The notes under the pieces were generated by a model that searched no databases, was not told where the DNA came from, and worked only from the letters and a program-made list of their open reading frames with translations. A program made the translations under genes and the position numbers. Of a DNA stretch of 55,267 nucleotides, positions 13,001 to 25,800 are shown piece after piece. Positions within the stretch are counted from its first letter, which is position 1. Each line of letters begins with the position of its first letter. The stretch is from Saccoglossus kowalevskii (Eukaryota; Hemichordata; Enteropneusta; Harrimaniidae): the NCBI RefSeq assembly GCF_000003605.2, contig NW_003143808.1:12471-67737 (forward strand). Direction: 5' to 3'.

Positions 13001-16000
13001 AAACATCACTCATTAGAATAAAGCTTCTGTGAAAATCTCACCCTGGTACATTGTCATTAAATGAATATTATAAATGCTAACACTTACATGTTCTGAATTT
13101 TTGAATATATAGCGAATCTTTTCCTAAACACTTATATAAGCTCTTTCTGTTTTTCCAGGATTATCTGGACGGTTCTCGTTCTTTGGTCCTTGGGGTGGCT
13201 AACTTACTTTTTGTACACCAGTGTTGTAAAATACCGGGCGTTCAACGTGAACACACTTTTATCAATGAAGTACACTGATGTTCTGCTTTTCCCAGCCGTG
13301 ACCGTGTGCAACTACAACAGATACCGGAAATCGTACATACAGGGGACAACTTTTGCTGAATGGCAGCAAACACTATACCACCCTATAAACCTGATACACG
13401 GTTCAACCACAATCAACTGGACCACTGATGCTGCCATTGAAGAACTAGCGAAGAACAGGACATATTTAGAACTTTCTGCTGCTCATCAGAAGGAAAGCAT
13501 GATTTTAGAGTGCAAGCTCGGAAGGGCCAGCTCCGGATGCAATGCGGTAGATAACTTCACAACCACTTTAACCGACTATGGAGTGTGTTACACTTATAAC
13601 AATGCCCTTTCTAATCATATGTTGGTTACAGAGAGTGGTAGCCGACATGGGCTTTCACTTACTCTTAATCTCGAACAGGAAGAGTACACATATGGACAAA
13701 ACTACGGAGCTGGCTTCAAAGTAAGTACCGACAGCATTAGAAGTTCAATTTATACGCAAAACATCCACACACTTTTCTCTGAACACTAGCCAAATTTGCG
13801 CCAAATAAAATCATTGTTTAACGTGTAGGAATGGATCAATACTTTTACCGATATCGCATCGGAAAACAATATTCCCTCTTGGGTATTATAGGTGAATGAC
13901 ATATATGCTATTTCTGTAACAGTTAAGTCGCATCCGAAGTGGCCACAAATAGCCGACTATCAATAGTTTCGTCATGTGACTTTTGAAATCTATTTTGCAT
14001 TGTTATGTCACCTGACTTGTCATTTTACTACGAAGTTTTGCTCGTCTATAATACTGAATTATTTTGATATAATTAACAACTCGTATGACATTGGCATTTT
14101 TGTTTCCTTTTGTAATTGTAACACCGCACTCGTCGCCACTACTGGTTCGTGGTGGATTTATGTAAGAAGTTATTATAACTAAAACTTTATGTATATATTT
14201 TGGTTTAACTTCTGACGAACATTACTAGTACATATACACTTTGCTAAAAAAAGGAATAATATACATGTTAAAACAAATATTCAACACTAACGCTGGTTTA
14301 TTGTCATAGTAATGAATATAACACACCCCAGCCATGCACACATCATACTCAAGTGTTTTGATTATTAAACAGATTATTAAGTCGGGAAAGATACCTAAAA
14401 ACGGATTTAATATTGCCCTAATTAGATTGATATCCGATACAAACTATCCAATGTTTTGATTCTGTGTACACATCTGACATGTGTTGTTTTTGTTGGTTTT
14501 ATTGGTATTGGTCGTTATCGTTATCGTTACCTCAACTTGCAGATCCTTGTGCATTTTCCTGGGGATGTACCTCTAGTTACGGACTTCGGAACGGCCGTGT
14601 CCCCTGGTACAGAAGTATTTATGCCTGTTCGTTTAGTTGTGGTATGTACTGACATGCAAACATAAGTTGATCTTAAAGCATACGCTGATACATAATCATC
14701 GTAACAAAACATAATTGAGAGCGGACAAAACCAATATTGTCAACAAAGTGAATCACAGCAACTGTTTATTTTTTTTTTCAACTTAGGAAAAAAACAAGGA
14801 GAGTCCTTACAGAACTAATTGTACCAACGTCAGCCTTGAATACTATGCCCATTATACAAAAAGTAACTGCATCATGGAAAAAGTTACGCAAATGGTTGTA
14901 TCAAAATGTGGTTGTCGTGAACCATATATGCCAGGTGAATATATGATGTTACGAGACCTCATTGGCTCAAAAGCAGATGAACGGGCAATTATTTGGCGTG
15001 ATGCAATCCTCATGCAGCTCGTACGCTCACTCGTAGGTTTTATTTTAATAGTGCTGCTACCTAAAAAAAGCAACAAAGAATTGTAAGGAATAGCAATTTA
15101 AATTGGAGGCAATCGCATTGTTACTGTGCCATTATGAGAGACAATCTCATCCTTGAAAACATAAGGCCAATCAGTTTTTTTAACTTGGAAAAGGAATACT
15201 AAATTACTGTTCAGATAGGTTTCTTGTCGCCTCGCCAATATTTGAAAGAAAATGAGAAAGTGTAATACAATATATCATCTATATCATTTCGCACCACCAG
15301 GCCATAGTGTGACATATAATTAAAGTAGTTATTAGTGACAACGCAATGGTCATTGGTACGTCACGTTAAATAATACATATTGTATTGCTTTCAAGATTGT
15401 AGTATTATATTTATTGCATTATAGAATTGTGTGTTAAGCCTGTGTAACTTATATATATTATATACTATTTCTTTTAAGGCAATGTGCGAGTTTGTAATTA
15501 TCAAGAAAAGGAAGAATGTGTACAAAGTAGGAAATAATCACTTGTCTCTTTTGATATCAGATAAAATGTAATCTTGATTTAGTTAGTCGCTTGATCAATT
15601 TCTCCCGACATTACTTACATAGGACTCAAATCTTAATTAAATCTTGGCATCAATGGAGACTTTATTTACCGAATTTACAACAAGGTTGTACCCAGCCTGT
15701 AATGCGCTCAGGCAAACTCAATACATTACATCAATATGAACTAGGTTACTAGTGCAATACTATTAACATAACTAATCGATTGATAACATAACGAGAGTAT
15801 CTTCTTTAGTTGCAGTTAATGCGGCAAACTGTCCAACTGCCTGTGATATAGAGACATTTCAAACATCTTCGAGTTTTGCAACGTATCCTAGCTATCATAT
15901 GAATGACTATTTGGAGCAAACATACAATATGACAATCGCAAACATCAGGTGAGTAAATAATTCAAATAAAATTCAATTTATAATAAATTGGAACTAAATT

Positions 16001-16335
16001 ATAACTACCTAAATTTAAATTGAATTGAAATCGATCATTGAACAAATTGTTTTAGGGTTAATTAAACCGACTGCAATGAAGCAACTCCAATTTCTATAAC
16101 GACAGAAAATTATTATAGACCAGGTCGTCAGCGGAATTGCAGTTAATACATCAATATATAACACAATTATAACATAATTGTCTTTTGGTCTCTTTAGAGA
16201 AAACGTTGCAGTTTTGCATGTATTTTATGAAGAGTTAAGCTTTATGTCAATTGAACAGAGCGCTGCATATAATGGCATGGATTTTTTAGGTTGGTATTTT
16301 ATATTCGGTCTGTATAGTATATATATATATATATA

Positions 16336-16402
<67 letters not shown>

Positions 16403-16614
16403 ATACAATTATTAATTTGCAAAAATATAATGTACTTTTGCATCATATACTTGGGTAACAAGCAATTTCTCGTTCCGTAACAAGAGCATTTTCTATTTTA
16501 TTTTCAGCTGACTTTGGAGGGCAGATGGGACTCTGCGTTGGAGCAAGCCTTCTGACTGTATGCGAAGCATTTGAATTCGTGTTTATCGGAATATGGAAAA
16601 GACTTTGCCGTTGA
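10047..16614 (+). CDS. DEG/ENaC (ASIC/peptide-gated type) sodium channel subunit, gene 1, 8 exons
   Basis: Predicted amiloride-sensitive-family cation channel subunit of the plasma membrane; the family forms trimers opened by protons, peptides or other ligands. Exons: 10047-10276, 13159-13720, 14543-14641, 14787-14934, 15479-15526, 15810-15948, 16198-16289, 16508-16614; intron phases 2,0,0,1,1,2,1. The joined frame is open and gives 474 aa, slightly shorter than mammalian ASICs. Landmarks: the cytoplasmic gating His-Gly (SMHGVRY, about 62-63); TM1 about 78-100; post-TM1 FPAVTVCNYN (about 121-130); extracellular AAHQKES and GVCYTYNN; palm strand SPYRTNCTN; thumb CGCREPYMPG; CPTACDIETF; pre-TM2 NVAVLHVFYEEL; then DFGGQMGLCVGAS with the GAS selectivity filter (about 451-453) and TM2. 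I chose the ATG at 10047 because it is the first in frame. Several donors are weak (gtgctt, gtagga, gttggt). The ligand is not predictable; the family call is very secure. Confidence 0.93.
11650..11822 (+). repeat. Left arm of a ~170-bp inverted repeat
   Basis: This arm is the reverse complement of 12691-12862 with only a handful of mismatches. Shared words include tcaaatgaatgtaccatac, gaattgccggattaaaac and cacagtcactatgttg. Similarity stops sharply at both ends. The arms lie about 870 bp apart and enclose the N gap. Terminal inverted repeats of a DNA element or a MITE, or an inverted duplication, would all fit. Confidence 0.9.
11861..12169. other. Assembly gap (309 N)
   Basis: This is a run of 309 N inside intron 1 of channel gene 1. 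It lies between the arms of an inverted repeat, which may explain why the assembly broke here. Reading frames across it are meaningless. Confidence 0.99.
12691..12862 (-). repeat. Right arm of the ~170-bp inverted repeat
   Basis: Reverse-complement partner of 11650-11822. The differences are mostly single bases (for example gcgtgcgg against gcgtacgg), so the duplication is young or kept homogeneous. I see no clear target-site duplication outside the arms. Confidence 0.9.
16318..16404. repeat. (AT)n followed by (AAAT)n microsatellite in intron 7 of gene 1
   Basis: About nine AT units run into about 17 AAAT units. The tract begins about 28 bp after the weak donor gttggt of exon 7. The minus-strand frame rich in LFIY is only a shadow of this repeat. 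Confidence 0.97.
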
Positions 16615-16698
16615 TACTGGAGATTATTACAATATTCCTGTAAATGTCAGTCTTCAAGTGATAGAGCGTGTCTGCGGCATCAAAACGTACATAGGTCA

Positions 16699-16704
16699 AA
16701 TAAA
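16699..16704 (+). promoter_or_regulatory. Candidate poly(A) signal of channel gene 1
   Basis: AATAAA lies 85 bp after the TGA at 16612-16614 and is the first canonical hexamer downstream. Confidence 0.5.
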
Positions 16705-17980
16705 TGCTGCATAAATTAGCAACTGCGTCTGTTTGTGGCATTCCCGTAATGTGAGAGTATACATCAAACTTCTTGAACGCAATTTTGAATGCATTTTACT
16801 ATTTGTCTTATATAATTCTTCGCACCTTTTAAAAGCCACGTAGAGAAATTTACTAATAATACGAGGGAACTAGGGATTATGTGATATTAGAATTGAATTT
16901 AATCACACTGATAGAGAATACGTGGAAAGCAACAAAAATATATCTAACAGCGAAATCGACATAGTGAGTCCACGTAAGTAAGGAAATTATATTCATCGTC
17001 AACATACTCATTACTCTCTCGTGATAACTTATATATCAATATTGAAATTAAGCGGTGATAATACTAAATGTCATATTGATATATTCGTATAAATACTTTT
17101 CGATATTCAATACTGTTTAATTTATGAGTCTACTAATATTACTTTAGCATTGCATATCTGTATCATCGCAACTTTGTTTGAACTGAAGTAAAACAGTTCT
17201 TGATTTCATGTATCTTCGATTAACCGACATTCTGCAATAAATGAGACTGCGATGAGGTAATACATTACATGTTGTTTGAAAGAAGATTGAATGTAAATAA
17301 TTGTCCTTATCTTTTTATGTTGAATGTATTTCAGTAATGTAACCCCTATTTTGTAGCGATACTCATCTCAAAATTATTTACAATTTATTGCAATAATTAT
17401 TATTGTTACAAATATTATTATTACAACTAATATGCTTTTTATTACTTTTATATTTTTCAAACAATTGTAATTATTAAGCTTATACCCCTCTACTAAATTA
17501 TTATTAATTATTATTATTATTATTATCTTATGAACATATTTTTGTTTTTATTGTGAAAGTAAACGTATACCTTTAATGTACAGCTTCTGAATATTTTGGT
17601 GCTTTGTTGTACTCAGCACAAACCGAATAGTTGTTGTTAATGCCAATATATTTTCACGATCGATTGGATATTTACTTGTACCTTTCCCAGGATAAACGTA
17701 GCAATACAGTTTTAATCCTGCTTTGAATTCATAAATAAATTCTACAATATGGGGCCATTATATTTAGCGATTCCTGAATTAAGTCATGCGGGCTATTTTT
17801 TTAGTGTTTCATGTAATAATATAATGGAGGACAATGTAATATTTTTCTCACAAAAGCACGTGTACCTGCAAAATGTGAATGACCTAGCTATTTCATCTGT
17901 ATTTATATAACGAAGGTCTAATAAATGGTACGGAGAAAACTGACTAATATTCCCGGTCACATAAAAAATACGTTTCTCAA
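16705..17980. other. No gene seen
   Basis: AT-rich spacer with a short ATT-rich tract near 17505-17526. Confidence 0.5.
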
Positions 17981-17982
17981 AT

Positions 17983-18431
17983 TTGAATTCCTTAGCTATG
18001 TCCTTCATGTGTTCAGTTCTCTTTAATGAAGAGAAGACTGTTTATATGCTTTTCCAATCTCGCATTAGAATAATAAATCCAGTGTCCATTCTTTTAAATG
18101 GTAGAATTCTTAAGTATGTTGACGTGTACAAATATTTGGGTCATTTAATAACCTCTGATCTGTGTTATGTTAGGCGCAATGTTATTATTCGTGATTTTAA
18201 GTTTGCATCATTGCCTGTTAAGTGTAATTGTTTCCCTTGTTTTTGTGATGTTCTATATTGTTCTTATTTATGGTGTAATTTCACCATAAGTTTTTCGACA
18301 ATTGTATGTTTTCAACACTCTTATGTTCAGAGCAATAGTTTGATGTTTGTTGGGTTATCTCTTTTAACGTTTGACGAAATTGTTAGGAAAAAGTGCTTTA
18401 GTTTTCTTTCACGTTTGCACTTGTCTGAGAA
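17983..18431 (+). pseudogene. LINE (non-LTR) reverse-transcriptase C-terminal fragment
   Basis: The frame reads like the end of a non-LTR retrotransposon reverse transcriptase: FNEEKT (the N-x-x-K-T block after the catalytic YADD region), then VDVYKYLGHLITSDL (the F/Y-KYLG block), then the Cys-rich stretch FPCFCDVLYCSYLW that resembles the LF.S.C..LY...LW motif. Everything upstream, including the YADD motif and the endonuclease, is missing, as expected of a 5'-truncated copy. An (AAT)n tract follows directly and may be its 3' tail. A CR1- or L2-like clade is a guess. Confidence 0.65.
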
Positions 18432-18433
18432 TG

Positions 18434-18502
<69 letters not shown>
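18432..18502. repeat. (AAT)n microsatellite
   Basis: About 22 AAT units follow the LINE fragment. They give poly-N, poly-I, poly-L or poly-Y frames depending on frame and strand; none is a gene. Confidence 0.97.
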
Positions 18503-19780
18503 TAGAACTGTGCTTTCTTCCTGTGCAAAAACGTATGTAACACACGTACGTTGTGACAACACACATCCTGCAACTTGGCTACAAGAACACACATAAATCA
18601 CGCCCGATTTGCAGTATTAATCGTATAATATGCGGCAACTCAATCGCTAACGGCAGACAGCTGCCTTTTAGACCGTTAGTTAACAGACCATTACCTACCG
18701 TTATCAAGATCGTAGCCGAACTTGTAACTATCAGTTATAAGTGGTTTATAGTGTTATAATCGTTTCAATATTTATATAGTGTAACGTATGGCAATGGTAT
18801 AGTTCACATTACTATGTTGCTAGTAGTATTTCGTCGTAATCGCATTAAGCAATGAATACAAACTAGTGCATAAGGACATAATATAACGTTGTACTTCGTA
18901 TACACAGTAATGTATAGAACACATACAAAATGATAATTATAATCTACTTAGCCCAGTATCCAAATAGCTGGGGGGGGGCAATACATATAACTAATGGGGA
19001 CGTGTCCCTAAAATGGGTCTCGTTTTGGGGATTTTAGGTATAAGTATCGGCCTTACTTCTGGTCAAGATAGGTACAAATATCGGTATAAATATCGGTAAT
19101 ATTTTTTACGATTTGGTATACTTGCTCAACTCCAAGTTTCTGATAGCGGAGCCCTAAGGAGATCAAAGAGAAAGCATTTAACAACCTAAATATCCAGAAC
19201 ATTGTGTTAATAATATGCTCTTATGTGAGTGACAGAGATGTTTCTATGGTTAAAATACATATTTAATAAATCAGTATACAATGCAACTGTTGGCTTACAT
19301 GTTCTTCTATTGGAGATGCTCTTCTAATATAGCAAATACGGTAACTGTTTTATTTGGAATAAGCAGTGATGCCAGAAATTGTACTTTGGTATAAATATGG
19401 GTATAGATTTTGATACTATCCATGTATAAAAATGGTCACACTTTTGAACACTCAGGGGCACCTCCCTACACAGCTATGTATCATTTATGCCCTCCCCCGG
19501 CCAAATAGTATAATCACATTGATAAATGTGTCACTCAGAAAACCCCCATCACCCGATCACGTAAGTAATTGTATTCAGATAATTCATCCAGCGCTTTGAA
19601 AGAAGATACATATCTCCAGAGCTGATTTACAACAATCGCGGTCGATAGAGACGACGACAAATAAAATAGTGAAGGACTCGTCCACAGAGAATATAGTCAC
19701 CTTGAAATTAAAATTATTTCGTACGTGGCCTTATTTTAAACTACATTATAAGGTTTTTTGCGAGAATACCTCAAAATATG
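18503..19780. other. No gene seen; small ATCGGTATAA-type repeat near 19030-19105
   Basis: Spacer with a short run of related words (ggtataagtatcgg, ggtacaaatatcgg, ggtataaatatcgg) and a run of nine G at about 18971-18979. Nothing coding is recognised. Confidence 0.45.
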
Positions 19781-19960
19781 CATAAAGACAGTACAGCTGG
19801 AGTATCGACCGACGCGCAGCGAACTTCTTTGTGTGGAATCTGGTCAAACTCTAGTGGCAGCCATGTTTGTTTTTATTATTAGAGGACACTACTGCAAAAT
19901 TACGACACGCTGTTACGGTGACAGATGTAGAATAATATATTATAATAAAACTTTCGACTT
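19781..19960. repeat. Dispersed repeat, copy 2 (stem-loop half plus body)
   Basis: It starts with the same gacagtacagc.ggagtatcgaccg block seen at 467, then passes directly into the body sequence seen at 748-935 (gcgaacttctttgtgtg, catgtttgtttttattatt, gaggac, cacgctgttacggtgaca). The 3' half of the stem-loop is missing, so this copy has an internal deletion relative to copy 1. Confidence 0.6.
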
Positions 19961-21877
19961 ATGTACGTCAGTCAATATAACGTATGAATGAAACGTTGCT
20001 TGTGAAATATACTACCATATATTGTCTTCCAAAATAAGATTAGTATTTTTAAAATGGTTTGAAAATTAATATTGACTGAAAAAAAAATCCCGGAACTGCA
20101 AGTGGAACTATGTCCTGGTGTTATACTTTGAACATAATGCAATGCAAATAGTATATTTTAATAGTATGTATCAAAACCGTTCGCCAACACAAAAAGGCAA
20201 TTCGCAATGTACGTTAATAAAACAACGACGCGCTCAAACTAAATATTGATACCTTCGATTATGTTTCACATATATGTACTTGCCTTTGTTATAATCAAAC
20301 ATTTACCTTTCCAGAGTGCTGTCAGGTATTTATAGAGTTAAATTAATGTATTATAACTGGTGGCCAGTTTTGAACGATTGTGTTTATATTAAACATCGCA
20401 AATACTATTTAGTAAAGAGTATAACCCAGAAAGCCCCTACGAAATGCGATATCGATTCGAATGAGACGTATGCCGAGTGATTATTCTTCTCTTCCAATTA
20501 TATTATTCATCATAAACATTTACTTGTCACACGGGATTACAATGTAATAAAACCATATCGTCAATTGTGTTGCTCCCGTGGTTCTTGCACAATAATGCAC
20601 ACGGAACAATTTACATGAATAACCTAAAGTAGGAGTCTCATAAATATGACATTTAACTTAAAATAAAAGAGATATACAGATATCTATGTGGGTGATCGTA
20701 TTAATTTCATGACCAAATCCTTTGTACAGAGGAATTATAATCACGAATGCTATTTTGATATTGTTCATTTCTGAATATGAGATTGCTGGAAAGTGGTAAT
20801 ATGCATTCAATCGTTTCGTTGTTATTATTAGAAACTTATTATTTAAGACGTTCACAGCGCCAGGCTATATACATGTCATAGACCCTACCATATGTTTTAT
20901 TCAGTAAAGCGGAATCTAATCTTCTTATTATGTTAAAAAGTAGCCACTGTGTTAGGCGCATGATTCGTAGGTATTTAGAGCAGAAATTCTGCACTAGGCG
21001 ATCTTTCTACGCTGGCGATGGTAATAACAGTTATCTGTTAATTTTAAATTTTTCAGTTAAATAATTTATTTTGTTCTGAGTGAAGCCCTACATATACATT
21101 CTAGCGTACATAATAAGGCGACTACTACAGCTGTATTTTCCGCAAAAAGTAGTTTTTAATAATTTTTGGGCAGTTTGCTTTGTCTTTGTAAATCATTCAT
21201 TGTTGTATATCACGCATGTGCATTACGCCATAAGTGCATTTTCAACATCATTTATAACGCATTCTTTCAAAAAAAATCGTACACCCTTTTTAATCGTTAA
21301 AAATAATAAAATCAAAATGTTCAACAGTGCGGGAACTTTATGGTTTCTAGGAAATGTTGAGTTGCGTCGCACATTATTTGGTATTTGCAGATGTGTAAAC
21401 ATGTAAATTCAGTATAAACCATCGCTGGTATTTTGTTTTCAACAAAAAGTGCATATAACAAATAGTGGGAATGTAAAGCCTTTGAGAGATGAAGTTACCG
21501 TCACAAAAACTAGACTTGCTTAAAAGTATGTTGTATTTTTCGGAAATAAAAAAGAGATAAACATGTTAGGAAACGAATTAGTGCAGTCAAAATAAGGGAG
21601 TGATGGTAGAAAATGGCAAACGAGCGTCCCGTGCGAAGGTTAGGTAAGTAATAATATTTATGAGATGTAAATTTGCATATGACGTGGCCTGGTAGATAGA
21701 ACGGTGCACGCATGATCGATCACTCGTACTTTGCTGTAACCCCAACAGGCTATCGCCTATAGTCACATGTTCTGAGTATCACAGGCGTTCGAATGCAAAC
21801 ACAATATTACAGTCATCCCATAATATTACAGATACTTGAACTATATTTTGGAAGCGATGTAATCGTAGTCTCATGAT

Positions 21878-21879
<2 letters not shown>
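19961..21879. other. No gene seen
   Basis: AT-rich spacer. The open frame at 21080-21406 lacks family motifs and has an unremarkable composition. Confidence 0.45.
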
Positions 21880-21925
<46 letters not shown>

Positions 21926-21958
21926 ATTAATTAATTAATTAATTAATTAATAAATAAG

Positions 21959-22041
<83 letters not shown>

Positions 22042-22044
22042 ATA
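21880..22044. repeat. (AAAT)n microsatellite interrupted by (AATT)n
   Basis: The tract is 165 bp long: AAAT units, then about six AATT units (near 21924-21948), then AAAT units again. It lies about 810 bp before the start of channel gene 2. Confidence 0.98.
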
Positions 22045-22854
22045 TGGCAATCACAGATTGGCACTGAGTTATGATGCTCGAATACAAACCAACATTCTGA
22101 CTTCCGAGGCCTGACTTATGATTGGTTGAATATGAACTTTTGTTCTCACATGATCCATCCTGCCCATTGACTACAATATCCGTTGGTCTAATGATGGCGC
22201 TTCATAGAAACACACGTCTTTAGTTCGCTTTCACTTTGTTTTATTTCACAGACTAATCGGATTGACACACTCAGAAAACGTAATTGTAATGGATTTTTTT
22301 TTTGACAAGCTTGATTAATCATTTTCAGAAGAAACCTTGGTCGTTGCGACTCATCATGTGTATATAGGTCCCATGCAAATACACTGTTTATAATGTATGC
22401 TGTGTGACGACCAGCGCTTTTTAAAACTTAAAGTTTAGTTTAAATATCACTTATCATCCAATGCAATAGCGCATAATATCAAATTGGTTACTAGTAGGTA
22501 GATGTTTTTGATTTATATGCCATGGATGGGGTTTTGGAGAATCGAATGCCGGCACCATCACTATATTTCTCATGACTCTGCGTATTTTGGGTTTTCTTAT
22601 TTCCTACGCATTTCAATCTCAATTCGATGCTATCAATTACCCCCTCGCAGCATGTAAGCGTGAGGGCAAATTATTATTGACAGGCTTTCATGCATTTTAG
22701 GGTATGACGTGAAGCAACATGTTAATCACACGAACAGCTTACTTAACTGGACAATAAATAATACCGACTCGGAGGCCACACTGGTAATATAGCACGTTGC
22801 CATTGTACACGACCGTTTTATTGGGTGTGTAACGGGTTTGCTTATTCAATAACG
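22045..22854. other. Upstream region of channel gene 2; no element recognised
   Basis: No gene and no clear core promoter can be named from the sequence. The promoter or a 5' untranslated exon of gene 2 may lie here. Confidence 0.4.
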
Positions 22855-25800
22855 ATGAAATCACCTAGCAATGCTGATATTATTCGGAACGTTAACAGAA
22901 GGAGACCGACTCCGACATCCACCTCCTTCGACATGAGTAATACAGAGAAATTTACATCAACATCATCATTGTCACTAGACGGTGGGAATGTCAGACGTCG
23001 GGGAGCCGTTTATATATTTTCTCGAAATTTCCGGCAATTCCTGTCCGAGACAACGCTGCACGGAGCACGCTACACAGCCAACAACGAATACCATGTGGTT
23101 CGCCGGTAAGTTGTATTATATAATATATGTACGCAGATGGAATGATTTATACATTTGTGTTTAACTTTAATATTTTATTTCCAGATGAGATTACGCTATA
23201 TATATTATTACGAAATAATATATATCATTCATAATAATTAACTACGTATTTGCTACTTCTATGTTAATGATTAATTATTTTCCAACGCTCATAACTCGTT
23301 TTCTGTACAGTTATGGGACTGAGGTGATAGTATATCGTGTCGACAACGAATACTGTCAATAATGCTTGTTTGTGATTCGGATGAAACCCTATTGTATTGA
23401 CACATTTTTTTGTTCACATATATTACATATATTACTCGTTTGAGAAACTATATTGAAGATGAGATGTACTTTAGCTTAGACACTTTTTAATTAAAATTAA
23501 CACTTAGTTTTAAAGTTCATTTACACAGAGACATGTGTTAAATTAATAAGGGCTTTAAACACGTATGTCGTCTATATAAAGTATGTCCCAGTTCACTATA
23601 CATAATGACTAATGAAATTCGGTCTAGAAAATAACAAAAAAAAATAACAGTAATTCTGACAAAGGATGGATGTTTATGGAAATTATTTTTTATCCAGCAA
23701 GATATTCAGTTCAATTTCCAATTTCCCTTTATTTTGAGATTTTAAAATATCCGTTACATTGTTTTACTTTTTAGAACGGTATCTGCATATTTTTATATGT
23801 TGCACAGAAATAACCATGAATGCAAAACACACACAAAATTGATTCGAGCAAAAATATCTTATGTGATTGATTTTTGCACCAATGACAATGAATACAAACT
23901 TATAGAACGTACAGATTAAATGTAATCAGGAAATGTTTATTGTCATCGACTGTTTAAAAACAATCAAATATTTGTACATGCGTCTAACATAAACAAATCG
24001 AAGATATCTAATTACTTGTGTAAGTGAGTTATTGTTTCAACATACATGTTATTATTTTGACATACAGTTATATTGTTCACATACGATGTTTTCCAATCAT
24101 CTGTAGCCTATTTATCAATTAGAGCATGGAATTGTGAATACTACTGAAAGCTTTAAGTCCCCTTCTTTCTAGTTTTGTTCACATGATGAATCATGCTGTA
24201 TGACTTACTATATGCTAAGTTATATGATAATTTAGTTGTTTGGTTTCATAGCGTAGTTTTCATTTGAATATATATTTTATTTCAGTGTTCATATTCATAC
24301 CAAACACTGACAATGCTGTATAAATCAGGAAAATTTGTTAGGAAAGAAACTTTACAGAAAACCCAATCGTCTTTCAACAAATACATAATTTTGTGCAAAT
24401 TACGATCGCCGCAACATCGGCAGTATGCTAATTCCCTGTATTTTAAGTGTTTACCGAGACACGCACTCTAACAAAAGAACCGAGAGAGTTTCCTAACCGT
24501 TCTTCCAGTAAGCATGGATAAAACAGATTATTTCCATCACCAATTTTCCATCAAGGTATATTTCACTAACTCCTTCTTTAAGATCACAGCTCCTAGACGT
24601 GTTATAAAAAAACAATCCATCAATTTTGAAGCAAGGTTACTCATATTATTAGTTAAAACCTGAATTTGGTATAAAATATGATCTTTCACACAAAGACGGT
24701 ATTCTGAATTACACAACTTGTCAAGATCACGTTATGTTGCTTGACATTTATTAGTGTTTTCTCTGCGCCTTTGTGATAGGAAAGTTAAATAGATAGGATA
24801 TTCGGACACCTGATTCCACTCCAGAGACGTCATGTCAGTCATAATTGGTGCTCTCTCTTTGTTTAGGTAAATAATATCTCGGCACAGGCTCTTAGCAATT
24901 ACTTTTTTGTATGTTCCAGAGTAATCGGTTCATTTTAACGAATTAATTAATAATTAACACCGCTTCTACGTTCACAGTAGTAAGCATGAACGGCCTTCGA
25001 ACCTTTCTATTTCGTTACAACACGTACAAACTTCAATGGTATCTAATATACAAATAACGCATAGTTTTATAAATTAACCAATAATGTATGGTCAAGTAAA
25101 CGATTGGTGAACCAAAATTCTACTCTTGAAATATGTATTTATTTCTTGCCACAAATCTTTATTGAACGAATGTAAATGATGAAATGTGCCCAACATGAAC
25201 AGTTAAATATATTTAACCATATTGGAACTATGTTGAGTAATAACAGCTATACATTGCAGATGAGTGATTACGTCATTGTGGATCTCATATTTTGTACGTT
25301 TAAGAAACTCAACATTGTTTTACTAAGAATGACGATGAAACCGTTTTATTTCTTTTTTCAACCTTCTCATGCACATTTCATGTTCTCTGTCTGTTCTCCA
25401 AAATATTCCTGAAAGATGATGTAATATGATATTCTATGAGAAATAAATGTGGTCATACTTTTGAAAACAACAAATATCATGGTTGTCTACTTAAAAACCA
25501 AAAGGACTTATATCTTTTTCTTCTTTATTGACCAAAGAAATGTGCGCAATAAACTATAATGAACAAATTAAATATCTAATGTCAACAACACAGTAAGCAC
25601 TTTTATGCTAGATTTTGTTCAAATAAGTCCTATTCATTGTGAACATCTGAAGTGAATTCTGCTAAACATTTGTATTTCATAATCTTTGTAACTTAAATGG
25701 TGTCTGAAAATAGTGTTTGAAATGTTTGAATGATCTTATGAGAAAGCCTATTTAAGGCAGCGAGACTATTATAGGTATTGAAAATTATGATTTTCACATT

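Larger units (their letters stand above)
10277..13158 (+). other. Intron 1 of channel gene 1
   Basis: The 2.9-kb intron starts with the weak donor gtgctt and ends in a clear pyrimidine-tract acceptor (tttttccag). It contains a short GC-rich patch (about 11005-11125, with ggcgcgcc and cccggcccaccgg), an inverted repeat and the first N gap. No other gene is seen in it. Confidence 0.85.

Noticed and set aside
14874-15086. Read-through of exon 4 of channel gene 1 into the intron (adds about 50 residues)
   Set aside because: The homologous exon in gene 2 stops at the same PYMPG codon with a consensus donor, and exon 5 restores the family sequence.
16225-16461. Minus-strand frame rich in LFIY
   Set aside because: Translation of the (AAAT)n microsatellite in intron 7 of channel gene 1.
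18327-18601. Minus-strand frames with poly-Leu, poly-Tyr and poly-Ile
   Set aside because: Translations of the (AAT)n tract, not proteins.
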